Numbered from the stretch's first letter, positions 32,835 to 40,949 are shown. The stretch is DNA of 64,000 nucleotides from Cypionkella sp049896245 (GCF_049896245.1 NZ_JAFCTX010000011.1:1-64000); one strand, 5' to 3'. Program-made: numbers and translations. The notes: generated by a model from the letters alone, not told the origin.

Positions 32835-33514
32835 GCCGCAACCTTGGGCGTGAATTCACGCACGTCCACCACCCGATCACAAACCCGGTCCCGTGCGGCT
32901 TCATCATGGAAAATCCCCAAGATCGCCGCCCCGCGCGCCTTGGCTTCCTCGATCAGCTCCAACACCACCTCCCGGTTCACCGCATCAAGGCTGGCGGTTG
33001 GTTCATCGAGCAACAGCGCCGGATAGGGATGCGCAAAACCGCGCGCGATGTTCACGCGCTGCTGCTCGCCGCCCGAGAATGTGGTGGGCGACAGCCCCCA
33101 CAACCGCTGTGGAATGTTCAGCCGTGCCAGAAGTTCCGCCGCCCGCGCCCGCGCTTTATCGCCCGACACGCCAAGGTTCAACAAAGGCTCGGCCACCACA
33201 TCCAACGTAGGCACCCTAGGGACCACCCGCAGAAACTGGCTGACATAGCCCAGCACCTGCCGCCGCAGAGCGATGATCTGCCGGGGTTGCGCCTGCGCCA
33301 CATCCAGGCCGCCCACCATAATGCTGCCCGAGGCCGCAAGGTAGTTGCCCCAGACCATCCGCATCAGCGTCGATTTGCCAGCACCCGAGGCCCCGATCAG
33401 CCCGACACATTCGCCCGGACGCACATGCAGGTTCGCCCCAGCCATCACCGGGATCACCGCAGCGCCTTGGTTGTGCAGGGTAAAACTTTTCGCCAAATCC
33501 CGAATCTCAATCAT
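32831..33514 (-). CDS. phnL: C-P lyase complex ATP-binding protein PhnL
   Basis: An ABC-type ATPase that binds the PhnGHIJ core with PhnK rather than a membrane channel. The 227-residue protein has Walker A GASGAGKSTLMRM (about residue 42), the PhnL-type Q-region YVSQFLRVVPRVPTLDVVAE, signature TFSGGEQQRVNIARGF and Walker B LLLDEPTASLDA. The start at 33514 forms ATGA with the stop of the CorA-like gene; another in-frame ATG is at 33520. The embedded CorA gene separates it from phnK. Confidence 0.93.
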   Translation of the reverse strand: MIEIRDLAKSFTLHNQGAAVIPVMAGANLHVRPGECVGLIGASGAGKSTLMRMVWGNYLAASGSIMVGGLDVAQAQPRQIIALRRQVLGYVSQFLRVVPRVPTLDVVAEPLLNLGVSGDKARARAAELLARLNIPQRLWGLSPTTFSGGEQQRVNIARGFAHPYPALLLDEPTASLDAVNREVVLELIEEAKARGAAILGIFHDEAARDRVCDRVVDVREFTPKVAA

Positions 33515-34473
33515 AGCCATCGCTTCCATTTGAAGAAAAGATAGGTTCCACTGGCCGAGGCCAGCATCAGGATCAGTGCCAAAGGATAGCCGTATTGCCA
33601 CGCCAGTTCGGGCATCACGGCAAAGTTCATCCCATACAGACTGGCGATCAAAGTCGGCGGCATGAACAAAGCCGCCACCACCGACACGATCCGCACCGTG
33701 ACGTTTTGCGACAGATTGATCATGCCAAGCGTCGCGTCCGAGGTCAGCGCCAGACGCGAGCCCAAGAAATCCGCATGCACCTCCAACGCCTGCAAATCCC
33801 GCATCAGCCCCTTCACCAAGGGGCGCAACACGTCGCCCTCGGCACGGTCCGAAAGGGTCTGACCGAAGAAGCTGACCGCGCGCTCCACCGTCAACAGACC
33901 CAGACGCACCCGACCCAGAAGGTCGCCTTCACGACCCACCTTCTCCAGCGCGCTTTGCAACGCATCCGCCTGCAAGCCATTCGCGCCGCCGCTGTAAATC
34001 CCCGATGCCACGTCATCCAAGCCGCGCCCGATGCCTTCGAGAATATCGGCCATCCTCCCGATGATTTCCTCAATCAGCCCCAGAAACAGCCGCTCTGGCC
34101 GATCACAGCCGGGGCCAACTTTGTCGGCACGGGCCGGATACGTCTCAAACGGGCGCGGCGCGTGGTGGCGCACGGTGATCAGCCGCTCCTGCGACAGGAT
34201 AAAGCAGACCGGGCCAGAAATCGGCGCTTTGCTTTCTGACAGACCGGGCAAAACCACAGTCATGTGATCGGCCCCGCCTTCGCGATACAGACGGTTCGAG
34301 AGTTCAATCTCCTCCATATCCGCCAGCGTCGGCACCGGCAGACCCAAGCGCGCCACATCAGCGGCCTGATTGGATAAGGGACGATAGAGGTCGATCCACA
34401 GCGCCGCTGTCAGATCGACGGGCAGCGGCATCTGGGTCAAGCCACCAGCTTCGGGGCGATAAGCGAACAGCAT
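33511..34473 (-). CDS. CorA-family divalent cation transporter embedded in the phn operon
   Basis: A 320-residue CorA/ZntB-type channel. A long cytoplasmic domain (MLFAYRPEAGGLTQMPLPVD onward) is followed by two C-terminal TM helices; the YGMNF signature (LIASLYGMNFAVMPELAW) follows TM1 near residue 280 and TM2 ends with KWKRWL. CorA proteins form pentamers for Mg2+, Co2+ or Zn2+. Its start lies one base after the phnK stop and its stop overlaps phnL (ATGA), so it is translated as part of the C-P lyase operon. A link through Mg-ATP or a metal need of the pathway is inference. Confidence 0.92.
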   Translation of the reverse strand: MLFAYRPEAGGLTQMPLPVDLTAALWIDLYRPLSNQAADVARLGLPVPTLADMEEIELSNRLYREGGADHMTVVLPGLSESKAPISGPVCFILSQERLITVRHHAPRPFETYPARADKVGPGCDRPERLFLGLIEEIIGRMADILEGIGRGLDDVASGIYSGGANGLQADALQSALEKVGREGDLLGRVRLGLLTVERAVSFFGQTLSDRAEGDVLRPLVKGLMRDLQALEVHADFLGSRLALTSDATLGMINLSQNVTVRIVSVVAALFMPPTLIASLYGMNFAVMPELAWQYGYPLALILMLASASGTYLFFKWKRWL

Positions 34474-34474
34474 T

Positions 34475-35284
34475 TTATACCTGCAGGACTGAGGAAACCA
34501 ACAGCTGCGTATAGGAATGTTGCGGGTCATCCAACACTTGATCGGTCAGCCCCTGTTCCACCACATGCCCGCCCTTCATCACCATCAGCCGATCCGCCAG
34601 CAGCCGCACCACCGCCAGATCGTGGGTAACGATGATCGCCGACAGCCCCATCTCGCGCACCAAACCGCGCAGAAGGTCCAACAACCGCGCCTGCACTGAG
34701 ACATCAAGCCCTCCCGTGGGCTCATCCATGAACACCAGACGCGGCCCGGTCACAAGATTGCGGGCGATTTGCAGGCGTTGCTGCATACCGCCCGAAAACG
34801 CGCGCGGGCGGTCGTCAATGCGGTCAGCGGCAATCTCCACCCTGCCCAGCCAATCCACCGCCGTTGCCCGAATATCACCGTAATGCCGCGCGCCGACGGC
34901 CATCAGTCGCTCACCCACGTTGCCACCTGCCGAAACCCCCATCCGCAAGCCATCGCGCGGGTTTTGATGCACAAACGCCCAATCGGTGCGCGCCATCTTC
35001 CGGCGTTCTGCCTCGGCCATCATCACAGTATCGCGCGGGCCTTGGGCTGTCTCAAAGATCACCTGTCCGGTATCCGGTGTCAGATGCCCCGCCAGACAGG
35101 ACAAAAGCGTGGATTTCCCCGAGCCACTTTCGCCCACGATCCCAAGCACTTCACCGGGAAACAGATCAAACGACACATCCGCACAGCCAATCCGGCTGCC
35201 ATAATTCTTGCTCAACCCCTGAACCGAGAGCAACGGCTTATCGCCATTCACCTTGGCCCAAATATCCAAATCCATCGCGCCCAT
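34475..35284 (-). CDS. phnK: C-P lyase complex ATP-binding protein PhnK
   Basis: An ABC-type ATPase that docks on PhnJ in the C-P lyase core. The 269-residue protein has LLSVQGLSKNYGSRIGCADV, Walker A GESGSGKSTLLSCLAGHL (about residue 53), the PhnK-specific DWAFVHQNPRDGLRMGVSAG, signature AFSGGMQQRLQIARNLVTGP and Walker B FMDEPTGGLDVSVQARLL. The ATG at 35284 overlaps the phnJ stop by one base (TGATG); an internal ATG at 35275 is possible. Confidence 0.93.
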   Translation of the reverse strand: MGAMDLDIWAKVNGDKPLLSVQGLSKNYGSRIGCADVSFDLFPGEVLGIVGESGSGKSTLLSCLAGHLTPDTGQVIFETAQGPRDTVMMAEAERRKMARTDWAFVHQNPRDGLRMGVSAGGNVGERLMAVGARHYGDIRATAVDWLGRVEIAADRIDDRPRAFSGGMQQRLQIARNLVTGPRLVFMDEPTGGLDVSVQARLLDLLRGLVREMGLSAIIVTHDLAVVRLLADRLMVMKGGHVVEQGLTDQVLDDPQHSYTQLLVSSVLQV

Positions 35285-36189
35285 CACGCACTGCCTTTCA
35301 GAACTGGCACACCCAAGGCTCCCAAATGCCCGGCTTCGCGCCGGGTGCGGCAAAAATCTGTGTCCGAGCAGACAAACATCCGCCCGCCCTGATCATCAGT
35401 GATCACCTCATCTAGATAGCTCTCGCCCGCGTCGCACAGATCGCAGTCATGCGGGGCTTTGCTGGCCTCAAACGGGTGGTCGTCGAAATCAAGGCTGACC
35501 ACATGCGTAAACGGTGGCAGCACATAAATCCGCTGCTCGCGCCCCGCGCCAAACAGTTGCAGCGCTGGCGAGTTCGACAGTTTCGGATTGTCGAATTTCG
35601 GGATCGGCGACGGGTCCATCACATAGCGGCCCTCGACCTTCACCGGATAGGCATAGGAGGTGGCAATGGTGCCGTGGCGCGCGATGTCTTCATACAGCTT
35701 GACATGGATCAGTCCGTATTCGTCCAGCTCATGCATCTTGCGCGTCTCGGTCTCGCGCGGTTCCAGAAACCGCAAAGGCTCGGGGATTGGCACCTGATAG
35801 ACCAGAATTTGCCCTGTGGTCAGCGCCGCTTCCGGGATGCGGTGGCGGGTCTGGATCAGTGTCGCCTCTGCTGTCGCTTCCGTCACCGCCACCCCCGCCG
35901 TGCGCTGGAAGAACTTGCGGATCGACACCGCATTGGTGGTGTCATCGGCGCCTTGGTCGATCACCTTCAGCGTATCATCCGGCGTCAGGCAAGCCGCCGT
36001 CACCTGCACGCCCCCCGTGCCCCAACCGTAAGGCATTGGCATCTCGCGGCTGGCGAACGGCACCTGATAGCCCGGAACCGCCACGCCTTTCAGGATGGCA
36101 CGCCGGATCATCCGCTTGGTCTGCTCGTCGAGATAGGCGAAGTTGTAGGCGTCCGCCTCGACGGGCGCGGCGGTGCGATGCATCGTCAT
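35284..36189 (-). CDS. phnJ: Alpha-D-ribose 1-methylphosphonate 5-phosphate C-P lyase (PhnJ)
   Basis: The radical-SAM enzyme that cuts the carbon-phosphorus bond, releasing alkane and 5-phosphoribosyl 1,2-cyclic phosphate. The 301-residue protein has VAVPGYQVPFASREMPMPYG (with the glycine that carries the radical in the known enzyme) near residue 38, and the atypical cluster/thiyl cysteines CDLC-N21-C-N5-C (CDLCDAGESY to VCSDTDFC) near residues 246-279. All four cysteines are present. It begins within the stop codon of the DUF559 gene, which separates it from phnI. Confidence 0.97.
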   Translation of the reverse strand: MTMHRTAAPVEADAYNFAYLDEQTKRMIRRAILKGVAVPGYQVPFASREMPMPYGWGTGGVQVTAACLTPDDTLKVIDQGADDTTNAVSIRKFFQRTAGVAVTEATAEATLIQTRHRIPEAALTTGQILVYQVPIPEPLRFLEPRETETRKMHELDEYGLIHVKLYEDIARHGTIATSYAYPVKVEGRYVMDPSPIPKFDNPKLSNSPALQLFGAGREQRIYVLPPFTHVVSLDFDDHPFEASKAPHDCDLCDAGESYLDEVITDDQGGRMFVCSDTDFCRTRREAGHLGALGVPVLKGSA

Positions 36190-36509
36190 CGGGCAAGCTC
36201 CTCAGCCAGATGCTGCAAACAGCCCGGCAGGTTGGTCAGAATGTCATGTGGATCAAGCCGCAGCACGCGGCAGCCGAAGCGGGTCAACCATGCGGCGCGA
36301 TCGGGGTTTGGATCGCCAAAAACCTCCAGCACAACGCTGCGTTCGGCACAGTAGAAATCGACGATATAGGGGCCGAGCGGGGCCAGACGCCGAAACTTCA
36401 AACCCATAAAGCGGCGATCCCGCAGGGCAGACCACAGCGCATGCTCGGCGGGTGATAGGTTCTGGCGCAGCACGCGCGCCTCTGCGGTCTGAATTTGGTT
36501 TTGGCGCAT
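36186..36509 (-). CDS. DUF559 protein (Vsr/endonuclease-like) between phnI and phnJ
   Basis: A 107-residue DUF559 protein: LRQNLSPAEHALWSALRDRR, FMGLKFRRLAPLGPYIVDFY followed by CAERSVVLEVFGDPN, with the PD-(D/E)xK-like pattern in which FxR..PxGPYIxDFxC and the E of LEVFG form the putative active site. Such proteins resemble the very-short-patch-repair endonuclease, but their role is unknown; they often travel with the CCCTCACCCTAACCCTCTCC repeat. The ATG at 36509 starts the conserved part. An inverted pair of that repeat lies just upstream. Its stop overlaps phnJ (ATGA-type). It looks like an insertion into the operon. Confidence 0.85.
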   Translation of the reverse strand: MRQNQIQTAEARVLRQNLSPAEHALWSALRDRRFMGLKFRRLAPLGPYIVDFYCAERSVVLEVFGDPNPDRAAWLTRFGCRVLRLDPHDILTNLPGCLQHLAEELAR

Positions 36510-36514
36510 TTGTC

Positions 36515-36675
36515 CCCTCACCCTAACCCTCTCCCCAAGCGGGAGAGGGGATTCTGGATGCCGCAGAGCATCGCTGAAACAGGGTAAGGATTTGGTTAAC
36601 ATCAGCATGATCCTCGCGACGCTGGTACGACGACGCTGTTCCCTCTCCCCGCTTGGGAGAGGGTTAGGGTGAGGG
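36515..36675. mobile_element. Inverted-repeat element (21-bp arms) inserted in the phn operon
   Basis: Left arm 36515-36535 (CCCTCACCCTAACCCTCTCC, then C) and right arm 36655-36675 are perfect reverse complements. Each arm also adjoins its own hairpin (CTCTCCCC-loop-GGGAGAGG). The arms enclose about 119 bp and stand between phnI and the DUF559 gene. The arrangement resembles the dispersed repeat often found beside DUF559 genes. A transposase is not present. Confidence 0.7.
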
Positions 36676-36688
36676 AGCATCAGCGCCA

Positions 36689-37771
36689 TCATTCCGCCGC
36701 CTCCCGGCTGGCAAAGACCTCGGCGCGCAATCGCCGTACTAATTCCATCTCTGACTGGAAATCAACGTAATGCGGCAGTTTGATATGCTCAAGAAATCCG
36801 GTCGCCTGCACGTTATCGGCGTGCATCAGCACGAATTCTTCGTCCTGCGCCGGAGCACCGGTGTAGTCCTCGCCCAGTTCGGCCCAGCGCAACGAGCGAT
36901 CCACCAAAGACATCGCAATCGCCTTGCGCTCGGTCTGGCCAAATACCAGACCGTAGCCGCGCGTGAACTGCGGCGGCTCGGTCTTGCTGCCCTTGAACTG
37001 GTTCACCGTCTCGCATTCGGTCAACTCAATCTCGCCGATCTCCACGGCAAATCCCAATTCTGGGATCTCCAGTTCCACCGCCACAGCACCTATCCGCAAC
37101 TCGCCGACAAAAGCATGGGTGCGGCCATAGCCGCGCTGGGTCGAATAGGCCATCGACAGGATAAAGCCCTCATCGCCCCGCGTGATCGCCTGCAAGCGCA
37201 GCGCGCGCGAGGCGGGCAATTCCATCGGCTCGCGCGTTAAATCTGCAGGCACATCGTCGCCCATAGGTTCTGGCTCGATCATACCGTCACGGTCGAGCAT
37301 CGCCATCACATGCGGCACTGGCTCCATTGCTGTTGGAGCGGTTGCCGCCTGCGCAACCTCGCCCTCCGCCGCCAGTTTGAAATCCAGCAGACGGTGGGTG
37401 TAGTCAAAGGTCGGCCCTAAAACCTGCCCCCCCGGCAAATCCTTGAACGTCGCCGAAATCCGCCGAATGACCGCCATCTCAGCGGTATCCACCGGGCAAG
37501 ACGCACCCAACCGGGGCAGGGTGGTGCGATACGCCCGGATCAGGAAAATCGCCTCAATCAGATCACCGCGCGATTGCTTGATCGCCAAAGCGGCAAGGTC
37601 TGGATCATACAACGAGCCCTCCGCCATCACACGGTTCACTGCCAGCGACAACTGCTCGCGAATTTGCGCCACCGACAATTCTGCCACGCCCAGATCGCCC
37701 CGGCGTTCCTCGGCCAGCCACGCATGGGCATTGTCAATCGCGCGCTCGCCGCCCTTTACCGCCACATACAT
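36689..37771 (-). CDS. phnI: C-P lyase core subunit PhnI
   Basis: The nucleosidase-type subunit that, with PhnG and PhnH and helped by PhnL, displaces adenine from ATP by the phosphonate to give ribose 1-alkylphosphonate 5-triphosphate. The 360-residue protein has MYVAVKGGERAIDNAHAWLA, YDPDLAALAIKQSRGDLIEA, LPRLGASCPVDTAEMAVIRR, ITRGDEGFILSMAYSTQRGY and HVDNVQATGFL-like HADNVQATGFLEHIKLPHYV. Length matches the family. It overlaps phnH (ATGA). The inverted-repeat element begins only 14 bp after its stop. Confidence 0.96.
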   Translation of the reverse strand: MYVAVKGGERAIDNAHAWLAEERRGDLGVAELSVAQIREQLSLAVNRVMAEGSLYDPDLAALAIKQSRGDLIEAIFLIRAYRTTLPRLGASCPVDTAEMAVIRRISATFKDLPGGQVLGPTFDYTHRLLDFKLAAEGEVAQAATAPTAMEPVPHVMAMLDRDGMIEPEPMGDDVPADLTREPMELPASRALRLQAITRGDEGFILSMAYSTQRGYGRTHAFVGELRIGAVAVELEIPELGFAVEIGEIELTECETVNQFKGSKTEPPQFTRGYGLVFGQTERKAIAMSLVDRSLRWAELGEDYTGAPAQDEEFVLMHADNVQATGFLEHIKLPHYVDFQSEMELVRRLRAEVFASREAAE

Positions 37772-38337
37772 CAGTGAGCCTCCACATGGGTTGACCGGGG
37801 CAGGGCGGCCACATGGTCGCCACAGGTGAAGAAGCAGTCAAAGCCCAGTGGAAACAGCGCCCGGTTGGCCTGAAACGCGGCAACCTCGGGCAGCGAAAGA
37901 TAAGCCACATCGGCAATCCCCGGCCCGCGCAGCGCAGCCCCTTTGGCCTCCAATGCAGGCACTTCAACGATCAACGTCACCGAGCGGTCCGGGTAATCCG
38001 GCAGCCCGATGGCAAAGCGGCCTAAGGGCTGCAACGCCGCCCAATCGCCCAAAGCGAACACCGCATTCTCAACCGAAACCAGCGGCGCACCAGAGTGAAA
38101 GGTGATCCAATCACGCACCGTCGCGCAGTCATACGCGCCGCCCAGATGCAGCGGAGTCGTGCCATCGCAGAGCGTCAGCACCAGCACCCCCGCCGCCACC
38201 GACAGCGGCGCAGGCGGCAGAGCTCCGCTCAATTCCCGGATCTCACCCGGCTGCGACAGCACCGTCAGCGCCGCACGAAACGCATGCGACGATTGCACCG
38301 GAGCCTCAGCAAACCCGCCCAACAACGCATCGTTCAT
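37771..38337 (-). CDS. phnH: C-P lyase core subunit PhnH
   Basis: A 188-residue subunit of the PhnG2H2I2J2 core, without known catalytic residues of its own. It has ALLGGFAEAPVQSSHAFRAA at the N-terminus, ALTVLSQPGEIRELSG, LTLCDGTTPLHLGG and the C-terminal FPLGFDCFFTCGDHVAALPR ST motif typical of PhnH. It is coupled to phnG upstream and phnI downstream by 4-bp overlaps. Confidence 0.94.
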   Translation of the reverse strand: MNDALLGGFAEAPVQSSHAFRAALTVLSQPGEIRELSGALPPAPLSVAAGVLVLTLCDGTTPLHLGGAYDCATVRDWITFHSGAPLVSVENAVFALGDWAALQPLGRFAIGLPDYPDRSVTLIVEVPALEAKGAALRGPGIADVAYLSLPEVAAFQANRALFPLGFDCFFTCGDHVAALPRSTHVEAH

Positions 38338-38789
38338 TGGTCTTCCCCCCGCACCAAAGTGAAAAACTCCACCTTCGTCGCGGCCGCCTTCGCGGCCCGG
38401 CTCGCCCGCCGCGCAACTTCTTCCGCCTGCAACGGCCCCAGCACAGCCGCCCGCACAGCCTCTGCCTGATCGGTCTGCATCAACGCATCGACCACCGCCG
38501 CGCGCAGAGCATGGCTCTTGTCGCGGCCCTGCACATGGGCATGGCCGACAGCTCCAGACCCCAGCCGCAGCGCACAGCGCGTCACCGTCATCTCGCCCAA
38601 ATTGAACGGCTGCCCGGTGCCGCCAATCCGGCCCCGCACCATCACCGCCCCGATTTCCGGCGCGCGCAGCAGATCATGCGGCGGAATTTCCGGGACCAAA
38701 TCTGCCAGCCGCGCGGGCTTGGCGCGGGCCAACAGGCCAATCCAGTTTTTGCGGGCGGTCACTGCCGCTTCAGGGCTCTCATGCGTCAT
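38334..38789 (-). CDS. phnG: C-P lyase core subunit PhnG
   Basis: First gene of the minus-strand operon, encoding the 151-residue core subunit. Family features are RKNWIGLLARAKPARLADLV, LRAPEIGAVMVRGRIGGTGQ, FNLGEMTVTRCALRL and GHAHVQGRDKSHALRAAVVD near residue 85. It is divergent from phnF, with an operator-like TTGTCTA inverted repeat in the 91-bp gap. Confidence 0.95.
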   Translation of the reverse strand: MTHESPEAAVTARKNWIGLLARAKPARLADLVPEIPPHDLLRAPEIGAVMVRGRIGGTGQPFNLGEMTVTRCALRLGSGAVGHAHVQGRDKSHALRAAVVDALMQTDQAEAVRAAVLGPLQAEEVARRASRAAKAAATKVEFFTLVRGEDQ

Positions 38790-38811
38790 CTTGATCCCGA
38801 CATCTTGCGAA

Positions 38812-38840
38812 GTTGTCTATCATACTATACAACTAGACAA
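38812..38840. promoter_or_regulatory. PhnF operator candidate
   Basis: TTGTCTA (38813-38819) and TAGACAA (38834-38840) form an inverted repeat with a 14-base spacer; nested inside are GTTGT and ACAAC (38812-38816, 38829-38833). It lies in the phnG/phnF divergent gap, where a HutC-type GntR repressor should bind. Confidence 0.6.
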
Positions 38841-38863
38841 ATCATAACCCGGGAGCCTGCGAA

Positions 38864-38884
38864 ATGCATGTGAAGTTTTGGTGA
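38864..38884 (+). CDS. Six-codon leader ORF overlapping the phnF start
   Basis: ATG CAT GTG AAG TTT TGG TGA, preceded by GGGAG with 8-base spacing, the best ribosome-binding site in this gap. Its TGA overlaps the phnF GTG (GTGA), so its translation could couple to or tune phnF. It may equally be chance. Confidence 0.35.
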   Translation: MHVKFW

Positions 38885-39687
38885 CAAAGCCAACAATCTG
38901 GCGTTCCATCGCCGAGACCCTCACCGGAGAGATCACTGCGGGCCACTACAGCCCCGGTGACAAACTGCCGACCGAAGCCGCTCTGTCTGCCCGCTTCGGC
39001 GTCAATCGCCACACCGTTCGTCAGGCTTTGGCCCGCTTGGCCGAGGCAGGCGCTGTGCATGCCCGCCGGGGTGCGGGCGTCTTCGTCACCGCCAGCCCCA
39101 CCGACTACGCCCTCAGCCGCCGGGTGCGGTTCCATCGAAATGTGCTGGCCACAGGTCGTACGCCCTCCCGGCAGATCCTGCGGCAAGAAACCCGCACGGC
39201 GGACCCCGGTGAGGCCGCAGCCCTACACCTACCCGCAGGCGCTTTGGTGCAGGTGGTCGAGGGCCTCTCGCTCGCCGATGGCACCCCCTTGGCGATGTTC
39301 CGCTCGATCTTCCCCGCGGCCCGCTTCCCCAATCTGCTAGAGGCGATGACCCGCCACGGATCGGTCACCGCCGCCTTGGCAGAGGCGGGCATCACCGATT
39401 ACACCCGCGCGGAAACCCGCATCACCGCGATTGCCGCCGATACCCTGCTGGCGCTGCACCTGCGGCTGCCGCAAGCAGCTCCCCTGCTGCGTTCGGTCGC
39501 CGTCAACGTCGATGCCGCAGGCCAACCCATCGAGTTTGGCACCACATGGTTCGCAGGCGACCGCGTGACCCTAACCGTCTCACCAGAAGCCGCAGATACG
39601 GGGGAAGCAGATGCGGGGGAAGCAGATATGGGGGAAGCAGATATGGGGGAAGCAGATATGGGGGAAACTGTGGATAAACTGTCATAA
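38881..39687 (+). CDS. phnF: GntR/HutC-family regulator PhnF
   Basis: Transcriptional repressor of the phn genes. The 268-residue protein has the GntR winged helix (IWRSIAETLTGEITAGHYSP, LPTEAALSARFGVNRHTVRQ, ALARLAEAGAVHARRGAGVF) and a C-terminal UTRA ligand domain (LSLADGTPLAMFRSIFPAAR, ETRITAIAADTLLALHLRLP, PIEFGTTWFAGDRVTL). The start is GTG at 38881; TTG at 38878 is in frame. The C-terminus has an extra tail made of five copies of a 5-residue repeat (ADMGE and variants) encoded by a 15-bp tandem repeat, outside the normal domain. It is divergent from phnG. Confidence 0.92.
   Translation: MTKPTIWRSIAETLTGEITAGHYSPGDKLPTEAALSARFGVNRHTVRQALARLAEAGAVHARRGAGVFVTASPTDYALSRRVRFHRNVLATGRTPSRQILRQETRTADPGEAAALHLPAGALVQVVEGLSLADGTPLAMFRSIFPAARFPNLLEAMTRHGSVTAALAEAGITDYTRAETRITAIAADTLLALHLRLPQAAPLLRSVAVNVDAAGQPIEFGTTWFAGDRVTLTVSPEAADTGEADAGEADMGEADMGEADMGETVDKLS
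39592..39666 (+). repeat. Five 15-bp tandem repeats within the phnF 3' end
   Basis: Units GCAGATACGGGGGAA, GCAGATGCGGGGGAA and three exact GCAGATATGGGGGAA. The unit is a multiple of three, so copy-number changes would keep the phnF frame. Confidence 0.9.
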
Positions 39688-39751
39688 CCTCGTTGCTTGG
39701 CACTGTTATTCCGGCCAACAATCCCAGTTGCCCCCGTCCCCGGAGCCCGAA

Positions 39752-40933
39752 ATGCCGCTGCCCTTGCCCCCCCTGCGACTGACTGGCGCGCATATTCTGC
39801 GCGACGGCGTGATGCAGCAGCGCTCCATCGGGCTGGCAGATGGCAAGATCACCCGTGGCCCTTTGCCCGAGGTGGACCTCACGGGTTTTCTGATCCTGCC
39901 CGGCATCATTGACCTGCATGGCGACGGGTTCGAGCGCCATATGGCCCCGCGCCCTTCGGCGCCGTTTCCGCTTGCCGCTGGCCTCGCGTCCTTTGACCGC
40001 GAGGCCGCAGCACACGGCGTCACCACCGCTTATCTCGCGCAGGGCTGGAGCTGGGAAGGTGGTCATCGCGGTCCCGACCATGCCGAGGCGCTGATGGTGG
40101 CGCTGGACAGCTATCGCGCGCAATCCTTGACCGATCTGCGGCTGCAAATCCGTGCCGAGACCCATCTGGTCAGTGAAACCACCCGCCTGATCGCCGCCGT
40201 CAAACGCCACCGGATCGGCTATGTGGTGTTCAACGATCATCTGTCCGAAGGCCTGCACATGGCCCGCATCGCCCCAACCGATTTCGCCGCTTGGGCGCGC
40301 AAGGTTGGCAAAACTGCCGAGGAACTCGCCGATGCCATCGAATACGCCGCCGCCCGCGCCAAAGAGGTGCCGCGCAGTCTGTGTACTTTGGCGGAAGCCT
40401 TTGATGCCTTGGGCGTGCTTTACGGCAGCCATGATGATCCGGATGGTGAGACGCGAGAATTTTACTCGATGATCGGCGCGAAGATCGCCGAGTTCCCGCT
40501 GACCCGTCGCGCGGCTTCGGCGGCGCATGCGATGATGAGCCCGGTGATCATGGGTGCGCCAAACGTGGTGCGGGGCCGTTCGCAGGCTGGGAATGTCTCG
40601 GCCCTCGCGTTGGTGTCGGATGGGCTTTGTGATGTATTGGTCTCGGACTATCACATCCCCGCACTGCCCTTGGCGGTCTGGGGGCTGGTTGATCGCGGTG
40701 TGATGGGGTTGGCGCAGGCGTGGGCGCTGGTGTCGTCGCGCCCGGCCGAGATCATGCGGCTGGTCGATAGGGGTCGGCTGGAGCCGGGCTTGCGCGCCGA
40801 TATGGTCATCGTGAACGCTGAAACGCGCGGGATTGAGGCCACGATTTCGGCGGGGCGCTTAAGCTATCTGGCAGGCGAGGCTGCGCGGCGGTTTGTCAGC
40901 CAGCCCGAGGCTTTGCGGCTGGCAGCGGAGTAA
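39752..40933 (+). CDS. phnM: PhnM-like amidohydrolase, copy 2
   Basis: A 393-residue amidohydrolase related to alpha-D-ribose 1-methylphosphonate 5-triphosphate diphosphatase. It has LTGFLILPGIIDLHGDGFER (HxD metal motif; copy 1 has HTD), HMAPRPSAPFPLAAGL, HGVTTAYLAQGWSWEGGHRG, VVFNDHLSEGL, LYGSHDDPDGETREF, GAPNVVRGRSQAGNVSALAL and VLVSDYHIP. The ATG at 39752 follows CCCGGAGCCCGAA. It follows phnF by 64 bp. Divergence from copy 1 suggests a different alkyl group or a different pathway step, but this is inference. Confidence 0.88.
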   Translation: MPLPLPPLRLTGAHILRDGVMQQRSIGLADGKITRGPLPEVDLTGFLILPGIIDLHGDGFERHMAPRPSAPFPLAAGLASFDREAAAHGVTTAYLAQGWSWEGGHRGPDHAEALMVALDSYRAQSLTDLRLQIRAETHLVSETTRLIAAVKRHRIGYVVFNDHLSEGLHMARIAPTDFAAWARKVGKTAEELADAIEYAAARAKEVPRSLCTLAEAFDALGVLYGSHDDPDGETREFYSMIGAKIAEFPLTRRAASAAHAMMSPVIMGAPNVVRGRSQAGNVSALALVSDGLCDVLVSDYHIPALPLAVWGLVDRGVMGLAQAWALVSSRPAEIMRLVDRGRLEPGLRADMVIVNAETRGIEATISAGRLSYLAGEAARRFVSQPEALRLAAE

Positions 40934-40949
40934 GGTTCGGCGCGGCTTT

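Noticed and set aside
36186..36692. Longer DUF559 protein starting at 36692
   Set aside because: The first 61 codons are the inverted-repeat element read through in frame, not conserved protein; the family begins at the ATG at 36509.
39592..39666. CRISPR or phage-related repeat
   Set aside because: 15-bp units without spacers, inside the phnF reading frame.
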